Part shown: one piece after another, positions 56,888 through 64,000 of the stretch
Layout of the letters: every line of letters begins with the position of its first letter
Numbering within the stretch: position 1 is the stretch's first letter
From: Anaerolineae bacterium
Lineage (GTDB): Bacteria; Chloroflexota; Anaerolineae; Aggregatilineales; JAFGMM01
Assembly (NCBI GenBank): GCA_027494055.1
Contig: JAOSJO010000024.1
Location: 62,001 to 126,000 of the forward strand
Direction of reading: 5' to 3'
DNA length: 64,000 bases
Made by a program: the position numbers and the translations under genes
The notes under the pieces: generated by a model
Told to the model about the DNA's origin: nothing
Seen by the model: the letters and a program-made list of their open reading frames with translations, nothing else
Databases searched by the model: none

Positions 56888-59105
56888 ATGTCGAAACCTC
56901 TGGAACGCACATGGGTACTCCGCGAGTCACCATTCGACGTGCAACACTACACGCGCAACGAGTCGCTCTTCGCCATCGGCAACGGCTACGTGGGCGTGCG
57001 TGGGACGTTCGAAGAAGGCTATCCCGGCGATCTGGCGACCACGTATGTGCACGGCGTCTTTGACCACGCCGAGGGCGAACAGGTCCCGGAGCTGGTCAAC
57101 GCGCCCAATTGGCTCAACCTGACGATCGCCGCCAACGGCGCGCCCTTTGGCATAGACACGGGCTTCCTGCTCGGCTACGAGCGCACGCTCGACCTGTATC
57201 GCGGCGTGCTCACGCGGCGCGCCCTGTGGCAGAGCGGCTCCGGCGGGCCGGTGCTCCGCTTCGCGTTCGAGCGGTTCGCCAGCCGGGCACGGCAGCACGT
57301 GATGGCGCTGCGCGCGCGCGTGACCGCGCTTGACCAGGATGTCGCGCTCACCGTCGAGGCGCGCCTCGACGGCAACGTGAGCAACGAGGGCGTCCGGCAC
57401 TGGGGGCCCTGGCAGCAGGGGGGCGACCCAACCGGGCCGGCGTGGCTGTTGGGCGAGACGATGCAGAGCGGCTACGCGCTGGGCATGGCGGCGGCCTTCG
57501 AGAACGATGCGGGCGTCGCCCCGGAGTACGTCGATGCGGCGGGGTCGCCCACGGTGCGCCTCGCCTTCGACCTGAAGAAAGGTGCGACCGTGACGTTCAC
57601 CAGGCTCGTGGCGCTGCACACAAGCCGCGACGTTGCGCAGGCGCAGGTGTTGCCCGACGACGCTGGCGACGCTGCGCGCCGCTGCCGACGCCGGCTATGA
57701 CGCGCTCTGCGCCGAGCACGAGGCCGGCTGGGCCGCCGATTGGGCGCGCTCGGACGTGGTGATCGAGGGCGACGAGCGCGTGCAGCGCGCGCTCCGCTTT
57801 GCGCTGTATCACCTGCTCATTGCCGCGCCCTGGAACGATGACGCGGTGAGCATCGGCGCAAAGACCCTGAGCGGGCCGGGCTACAAGGGCCATGTGTTCT
57901 GGGATACCGAGCTGTTCATGCTCTCGCCGCTCACCTACACGCAGCCGGAGGTCGCGCGCAACCTGCTCATGTACCGCTACAACAAGCTCCAGGGGGCGCG
58001 CAACAAAGCGCGCGAGGAGGGGCTATCGCGGCGCGATGTTTCCCTGGGAGAGCACCGACACCGGCGAAGAGACCACGCCCAAGTGGACGCCGCCGCACCC
58101 TGCAAACGGGCGAGCGCATCCGCATCTGGACCGGGGACCGCGAGCAGCACATCAACGCCGATATCGCCTATGCCATCTGCCAGTACTGGCACTGGAGCGG
58201 CGATGACGCCTTCATGCGCGATCACGGCGCGGAAGTCGTGCTCGACACGGCGCGCTTCTGGACCAGCCGCGCCGAGCACGACGCGGCGGCGGACCGCTAC
58301 GAGCTGCACAACCAGATCGGCCCGGACGAGTATCACGAGAACGTCTCAAACAGCGTGTTCGTCAACCGGATGGTGGTCTGGCATCTGGAGGCCGCGCTGC
58401 GCGTGTTCGACTGGCTGCACACGCGCTATCCAGACAAGGCGGCAGACCTGGAAGCGCGCCTGGCGCTGACGCCGGCCGAGCGGGCGCTGTGGCGCGACAT
58501 CGCCGCCAAGATGGTGATCCCGTTCGACGCGGAGCAGGGGATTCACATCCAGTTTGACGGCTTCTTCGACCTGGAATACGTCGATGTCCCCGCCTATACG
58601 CCGCGCGTCACCAGCCTCCAATCGATCTACGGCGTGGAGCGCACGAACCAGACTCAGGTTATCAAGCAGGCGGACGTGGTGATGCTGATGGCGCTGCTGG
58701 GCGACGCCCTGGCCCCGCACGATGTGCGGCTGCGCAACTGGGCCGCTTACGCGCCGCGCTGCGACCACGGCTCCTCGCTGAGCACCGCCACGCACGCCTG
58801 GGTCGCCGCGCGGCTGGGGCTGCTCGACGCAGCTTACGCCTACTTCGAGAGGGCCGCCGGCACCGACCTGGAAGACAACAAAGGGCAACACCGCGCACGG
58901 AATTCACGGCGCGGCGTGCGGCGGGCTGTGGCAGGCGGTCGCGCTCGGCTTTGTGGGGCTGCACCTGGATGCGGACGGGAACCCGGCGGCGGACCCGGCG
59001 CTGCCAGCGCAGTGGTCGTCTGTGCGCTTCCGGTTCTTCCACCGGGGCCAGCAGTACGAGTTGATCGCACGGCAGGGCGAGGCTGCGCAGATTTGCGCGA
59101 TGTAG
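56888..59105 (+). CDS. GH65 family disaccharide phosphorylase (four frameshifts)
   Basis: ATG 56888 ([20 protein letters not shown]) follows GAGGGG. N-terminal domain: [40 protein letters not shown]. Catalytic barrel: [50 protein letters not shown] with the general-acid Glu, and the phosphate-binding [17 protein letters not shown]. Single-base shifts lie near 57655, 58035, 58105 and 58885; the end is QICAM at 59105. About 740 residues. Splits an alpha-glucobiose with phosphate to beta-glucose-1-phosphate plus glucose. Maltose, trehalose, kojibiose and nigerose specificities cannot be told apart by eye. Confidence 0.85.
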
Positions 59106-59184
59106 GCGCACCCTGATGCAGGCCGCGCGCCCTTGTCCGCCGTGGCTGTCGGGCGCGCGGCGCGAAACGCAACACGAGTGATGC

Positions 59185-59880
59185 ATGGCTGAGATCGCGG
59201 CGTTCATCTTTGACCTCGACGGCGTCATCACCGACACCGCCGTCTACCACTACCGCGCGTGGAAGCGCCTTGCCGACGAAGAGGGGATTCCCTTCACACG
59301 CGAGGACAACGAGGCGCTGCGCGGCGTCTCGCGGCGCGAGAGCCTGAACCGGCTGTTGAAGGGGCGCGAAATCCCGGAGGCTGACGCGGAGGCGTGGATG
59401 GCGCGCAAGAACGCGTACTATCGCGCCCTGATTCGCGAGATCACCCCCGCCGACATTCTGCCCGGCGCGCTTGCGTTCCTCGATCAGGCGCGGGCGCGCG
59501 GGCTGGCGCTGGCGATTGGCTCGGCGAGCCGCAACACGAAGGACGTGTTGCGGAGCCTGGGCCTGCTGGATGCGTTTGACGCCATCGGCGATGGCGACAG
59601 CGTGGCGCGCACCAAACCCGCACCCGATCTGTTTGTGTGGGTGGCGGGCCGGCTGGACCTCCCGCCGGGGGCCTGCGTCGTCTTCGAGGATGCCGAGGCC
59701 GGCGTCGAGGCCGCGCTCACGGCGGGCGCGTACTGCGTGGGCATCGGTCCGGCGGAGCGCGTCGGGCGCGCGCACGTGCGCCTGCCGACTGGCTTGAGCG
59801 ACACGACGGTGGACGCGCTGCTCGATCAACTCGCTTCGGCGCGCCGCCAGCACCTGGAGATTTCTGATCCCCGCAACTAA
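59185..59880 (+). CDS. pgmB: Beta-phosphoglucomutase
   Basis: A 231-residue HAD-superfamily enzyme converting beta-glucose-1-phosphate to glucose-6-phosphate. Motif I FIFDLDGVITDTAVYHYRAW has the nucleophile and acid Asp. The cap loop EALRGVSRRESLNRLL is characteristic of beta-PGM. Motif II is AIGSASRN, motif III is ARTKPAPDLFVWVA, motif IV is VVFEDAEAGVEAA. It directly follows the GH65 phosphorylase whose product it uses. Confidence 0.94.
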   Translation: MAEIAAFIFDLDGVITDTAVYHYRAWKRLADEEGIPFTREDNEALRGVSRRESLNRLLKGREIPEADAEAWMARKNAYYRALIREITPADILPGALAFLDQARARGLALAIGSASRNTKDVLRSLGLLDAFDAIGDGDSVARTKPAPDLFVWVAGRLDLPPGACVVFEDAEAGVEAALTAGAYCVGIGPAERVGRAHVRLPTGLSDTTVDALLDQLASARRQHLEISDPRN

Positions 59881-60053
59881 GGTCCGGACTGATTCGGGAT
59901 TCTGGCGGTATTGTTCCGCGGAGGGGCGACCCGCCGGTTTGTCCTTCCCTCCAGATGTGGCAATATCGGGGGTTGGCGCGCCGTGCCCCCGAACGAGAAA
60001 TCGTTTGCGAGATTTGGTACAATAGGTGGGCGATTCGAGTAAGGGAGGTTGAT

Positions 60054-62596
60054 ATGGCCGGTTTCATCGACGCACCTGCCAATTTCTATATCGGGCGTAC
60101 CTATGACCCCAGCAGCGATCAGGTGTTGCAGGACGATTACGTCTATTACGATTCGCGCGACCTGACAACGCACGGGCTGGTTCTGGGTATGACCGGCAGC
60201 GGGAAGACGGGCCTGTGCGTCTGCCTGCTCGAAGAGGCCGCGCTTGACGGGGTGCCGGCCATCATCGTTGACCCCAAAGGCGACATCAGCAACCTGCTGT
60301 TGACCTTCCCCGACCTCCAGCCCGGTGATTTCGAGCCGTGGGTGGATCGTGGCGAGGCTGAGCGCAAGCAGATGGATGTGCCCACCTATGCGCGTGATCG
60401 CGCCGAGCTTTGGGCGAATGGGCTGGCCGACTGGGGCATCGACAAGGCGCGCATGGAGCGGTTGAAGAACGCCGCCGATTATACGGTCTACACGCCCGGC
60501 TCTGACGCCGGCGTCCCGATCAGCATCCTCGCCTCGCTGAAAGCGCCCGCGCACTACGACGAGGAAGTCACGCGCGACCAGATCAACGGCCTCGTGACGG
60601 CGATCCTCTCACTGGCGGGCGTCAGCGCGCAGCCGGTGAAAGACGCGGAGCACGTCTTCCTCAGCAACATCGTCGAGCAGAGCTGGCGCAGTGGGAAGGA
60701 CCTCACCCTTGAGGAGCTGATCTTGCAGGTGCAGGAGCCGCCCTTTGAAAAGCTCGGCGTGCTCCCGGTGGAGCAGTACTACCCGGCGACGAAGCGGATG
60801 GGGCTGGTCATGGCGCTCAACAACGTGGTCGCCGCGCCCTCCTTCGCAGCCTGGTTGCGCGGCGTCCCGCTGGATATCCAGAATCTGCTCTACACGCCAG
60901 AGGGCAAGCCGCGCGTCGCCATCCTCTCCACCGCCCACCTCAACGACACGGAGCGCATGTTCACGATGACGCTCGTGCTCGAATCGCTCGTCTCGTGGAT
61001 GCGCAACCAGGGCGGCACGACCAGCCTGCGCGCCCTGCTCTACATCGATGAAATCTTTGGCTACTTCCCCCGGTGCAGAACCCCCCCAGCAAAGACCCGC
61101 TCTTGCGCTTGCTGAAGCAGGCCCGCGCGTTCGGCCTGGGGGTGCTGCTGGCGACGCAGAATCCGGTCGACCTGGATTACAAGGGGCTTTCGAACATCGG
61201 GACCTGGTTCATCGGCCGCTTGCAATCTGAGGGCGACCGCGACCGCATCATTTCGGGGCTAAAGGAAGCGGCTGCCAGCGGCGACATGGACCTGGCGGCA
61301 GTGAAGCAGATGGTGGCGCAGGTCAAGTCGCGGGTTTTCCTCATGCGCAACGTTCACGACGAAGGCAAGACCACGGTCTTTCACTCGCGTTGGGCGATGA
61401 GCTACCTCGCCGGCCCGCTGACCCGCCAGCAGATCGAGGTCTTGATGGCGGGCAAGCGCGGTGCCCTGCTTGGGGCCGCCACCGCGCCAGCCGGGGCCGC
61501 TGCGAGTGGCGCGACGCCGGTGGCTGCGACCCCCGTCGCGGCGCACGCGGCATCGGACGCGGCGGCGGACGCCGTGCCCGCCGGCTACAGCCGCACGAAG
61601 CCACCGGCCCACGTGGACGAGTACTTCCTGCCGGTGGCGCACCGTGCCGATGACGCCATCCGGCTCTGGGAAAGCGAGACGCATCAGCGCGCCGACGACA
61701 TCGCCGCGACCCAACTGGCTTACAGTCCCGTGCTGCTGGCGCAGGTCGCGATGCGCTTTGACGACCGCAAATCCGGCATCCGGATAGACCGCACGCTGGC
61801 TTTCCATGTGCCGCGTCCAGAGGCGTCCGGCTTCGTCAACTGGGAGGAGTACGACGCGCCGGCCGTTGACCGTCGCGACCTGGAGAGCATCACGCGCCAC
61901 GAGGCAATCTACAGCGAAGTCCCCATCGCGCTCACAGACAGCCGCCGCATGAAGGAGCTACAGGCGGATCTGGTCGATTATGTCTATAGGAACTGCACGT
62001 TGCAGGTGCCCTGTCACCCGACCCTGGGGGTGTACGGAAATCCTGACGAGGACCTGAGCGTCTTCGAAGCCGCTGTGCGGCAGGCGGCCCGCGAACGGCG
62101 CGACGCCGAGGTCGACGCGGTGACGGCCAGCTACGAGAAGAAGATCGACCGGCTGGAGGACGCTATCCAGAAGAAGCAGGCCAAGCTTGAGAAGGACAGG
62201 GTGAAGGCATCGGGCGGCGACCAGGACTTGCTGACGGCGGGCATTTCCGGCGCGGTCGCCCTCCTGCAGGGCCGGAGCGCCAGCAGCAGCCTGTCGCGCG
62301 TCTCGCGCAAGTTTGGGCGCCGCCGCGAGTTGATGACCGAGGTGCAGGCGACCGAGCGCGAAATCGCCGATCTGCTGGAGGAAGTCGAAGCGCTGCGTGA
62401 GGAGTTCGAACAGGCGCTGCACGACGTACAGGAGAAGTGGGAGGCGGAGCTGAAGAACACGTCTGAGACAGAAGTGACGGCCTACAAGAAGGACATCCAG
62501 GTCCCGGTGTTTGGCCTGGGCTGGCTGCCACATTTCGTCATTCAGAGCGGCGGGCGCGTCGCGCTGGCCCCGGCCTACGCGCCGGCGCAACCATAG
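60054..62596 (+). CDS. HerA/VirB4-like ATPase with C-terminal coiled coil (one frameshift)
   Basis: ATG 60054 after AAGGGAGG. An N-terminal HAS-barrel-like segment (FYIGRTYDPSSDQVLQDD) is followed by Walker A LVLGMTGSGKTGLCVCLLEE, IIVDPKGDISNLLLTFPD and Walker B LRALLYIDEIFGYFP. A C run near 61068 lacks one base; the frame continues VQNPPSKDPLLRLLKQARAF, GVLLATQNPVDLDYKGLSNI and VFHSRWAMSYLAGPLTRQQI. Then an Ala-rich linker, a domain of unknown type, and long coiled coils (residues ~680-800). About 848 residues. Hexameric DNA-pumping activity is known for relatives; a role here is not shown. Confidence 0.75.
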
Positions 62597-62748
62597 GGGC
62601 GGCACGCCCGACGTTGTGACCGCTCGCCATCGGCGTCCAGAAGGTGACAAACCCTTGACATCCATTGTCATCGGACGTAACATCACGCGCGGCTGGAAAC
62701 AGCCGCGCAACGCCTTCTGCATCACACGCCCCCAACGGAGAGAGCACC

Positions 62749-63592
62749 ATGGAAACCATCGTCTCGAGCGCCAGACAAACCGTCGTCATCGCGCCTGACC
62801 AGCCCACGCGCATCATCGGCGAGCGCATCAACCCGACCGGGCGGAAGAAGTTCGCCGCCGCGATCCTGGAAGGGAACCTGGGCGTTGTGCGTGATGAAGC
62901 CATCGTCCAGGTCGAGGCCGGCGCTGCCATTCTCGATGTCAACGTCGGCGCGGCGGGCGCGGACGAGGTCGCGCTGCTGCCAGAGGCCGTCCGGCTCATC
63001 ACGGAGGCGGTGGACGCGCCGCTCTGCTTTGACTCGCCCAACCCGAAGGCACTGGAGGCGGCGCTGAAGGTCTACGAGGGCAAGGCGCTCATCAACTCGG
63101 TCAACGGTGAAGAGAAGTCGATGGCGGCGATTCTGCCCGTCGTCGCGGAATACAAGGCGGCGGTGATCGCGTTGTGCATGGACGACGACGGCATCCCGCC
63201 CACCCCGGAGGGGGCGGCTGACCGTGGCGCAGAAGATCATCGAGCGCGCTGGGGCGCTGGGCATCCCGCCGGAGGACATCCTGATCGACTGCCTGGCGAT
63301 GACGGTCGGCGCGGACTCGAAGGCGGCGACAGTGACGCTGGAGGCGATCCGCCGGGTGCGCGCCGAACTGGGGATGAACATGACGCTCGGCGCAAGCAAC
63401 GTCTCTTTCGGCCTGCCTGACCGCCACCTCATCAACAGCACATACCTCGCGATGGCGCTCCTGGCGGGCGTCAACGCGCCCATCGCCAACCCGATGCGCG
63501 ACTATGGCACCATCGCCGCCACCGACCTGCTCCTGGGGCGCGATGAATACGCGATGAACTACATCAGTTACTGCCGTTCCATGCAGGCGTGA
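62749..63592 (+). CDS. Methyltetrahydrofolate:corrinoid-type methyltransferase (one frameshift)
   Basis: A pterin-binding (DHPS-like TIM barrel) domain protein: IIGERINPTGRKKFAAAILE, EAGAAILDVNVGAAGADEVA, LCFDSPNPKALEAALKVYEG, ALINSVNGEEKSM, ILIDCLAMTVGADSKAATVT, GASNVSFGLPDRHLINSTYL and PIANPMRDYG. These match AcsE/MtrH-like methyltransferases that move methyl from CH3-THF to a corrinoid protein. One G too many in the run near 63212 breaks the frame. About 280 residues. It needs a cobalamin cofactor protein, which fits the B12 uptake locus at 0.5-3.6 kb. Confidence 0.85.
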
Positions 63593-63672
63593 GGCATGGC
63601 GCGGTAGGGGCTACACACAGCCGGCCAGTGCCGGGCTGGCCCCGGCTGGACAATCGCGGTGAAGGGGATACG

Positions 63673-63704
63673 GGGCGCTTCGTTCATGGAGCGCCCTTTC
63701 TGTT
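63673..63704 (+). terminator. Intrinsic terminator after the methyltransferase gene
   Basis: GGGCGCT (63673-63679) pairs with AGCGCCC (63690-63696), followed by TTTCTGTT. The rest of the 240-base gap to the next gene shows no feature I can support. Confidence 0.7.
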
Positions 63705-63832
63705 CCGCGCGCCGCCCGCGGCCTCTGCGGTTGGACTTTCGCACAACCAGGTTACCGACAATACCCCGCCCCCGCCTGGGAGTCTATCGACCACGACCGC
63801 CTCCGCCTCGCAGTTGCAATTAGGGAACCTTG

Positions 63833-64000
63833 ATGAAATCTATAAACCTGCGTGTTATGCCTTTGGCCGACTTCGCGCTGCTTGGCGCTGGTTTCGTTGT
63901 GTCGCATAACGTCGCTTCGCGCAAGATGGCGCCGTCACCGATATCTACGCCTTCGGCGACCTGGATGAGGCTGAGGGCTGCGCGGCGACGCCGCAGACCA
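63833..64000 (+). CDS. Start of a secreted protein, cut by the window end (probable frameshift)
   Basis: ATG 63833 (MKSINLRVMPLADFALLGAG) starts what looks like a signal peptide. A one-base loss near 63922 would join it to AQDGAVTDIYAFGDLDEAEG, which stays open to the window end. Without the repair the downstream sequence is Arg/Pro-rich nonsense. Family unknown. Confidence 0.5.
   Translation, partial: MKSINLRVMPLADFALLGAGFVVSHNVASRKMAPSPISTPSATWMRLRAARRRRRP

Overview
The window looks like a chromosomal segment of a Chloroflexota bacterium, probably Anaerolineae-like. This is inferred from the GC-rich coding style, the many lipoproteins and secreted proteins with Thr/Pro-rich linkers, stand-alone LysM and C39 proteins, PspC/LiaF-type proteins, several sugar ABC transporters and frequent GTG/TTG starts. 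There is no marker gene here that fixes the genus. More than twenty genes carry one or more single-base indels, very often in C or G runs, so most broken frames are probably uncorrected sequencing errors. I annotate those as genes with frameshifts. The transposase is the exception and is called a pseudogene.

Layout. 1-7.3 kb: a partial GAF protein; a cobalamin ABC transporter (btuF-btuC-btuD, minus strand) behind a recognisable cobalamin riboswitch; a decayed ISKra4-like element just upstream of that riboswitch; a TIM-barrel/C39 protein; a 57-residue ferredoxin. 7.3-17 kb: housekeeping and envelope genes (cdd-recO, a CNNM/CorC-type CBS protein with a long structured leader, tRNA-Gln, a lipoprotein, an M50 protease, tRNA-Arg, a receiver-cyclase, PspC and LiaF-like proteins). 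17-26.5 kb: an accessory region, all on the minus strand, with two URO-D family proteins, two Eis-like acetyltransferases, a double-GNAT protein, a methyltransferase, an MBL-fold hydrolase between 58-bp direct repeats, and two AT-richer genes: a WD40 protein and a pentapeptide-repeat protein joined to a PD-(D/E)XK nuclease domain.

26.6-34.7 kb: a TlpA-like thioredoxin, rpsF-ssb-rpsR, a parvulin-type foldase and the arginine cluster argC-argB-argD-argJ. The arg cluster is preceded by a consensus promoter, a 33-codon Arg-rich leader frame (two pairs of adjacent Arg codons), mutually exclusive hairpins and a strong intrinsic terminator. This has the architecture of a ribosome-mediated arginine attenuator and is the most interesting observation. 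34.7-44 kb: a LysM-C39 protein, a secreted protein, an ALDH16-like two-domain dehydrogenase, and sdhC-sdhD-sdhA-sdhB.

44-60 kb: two carbohydrate loci. The first has a GntR/UTRA regulator, a fused NanE-NanK enzyme and an ABC importer, consistent with amino-sugar (ManNAc/sialic acid) use. The second has a strong promoter with a LacI-type operator inside a 26-bp palindrome, a solute-binding protein, two unusually large permeases, a DUF624 protein, a LacI regulator, a GH65 phosphorylase and beta-phosphoglucomutase. Together these form a pathway for importing an alpha-glucobiose, phosphorolysing it and converting beta-Glc-1-P to Glc-6-P. 60-64 kb: a HerA-like ATPase, a methyltetrahydrofolate:corrinoid-type methyltransferase (which fits the cobalamin uptake locus), and the start of a secreted protein cut by the window end.
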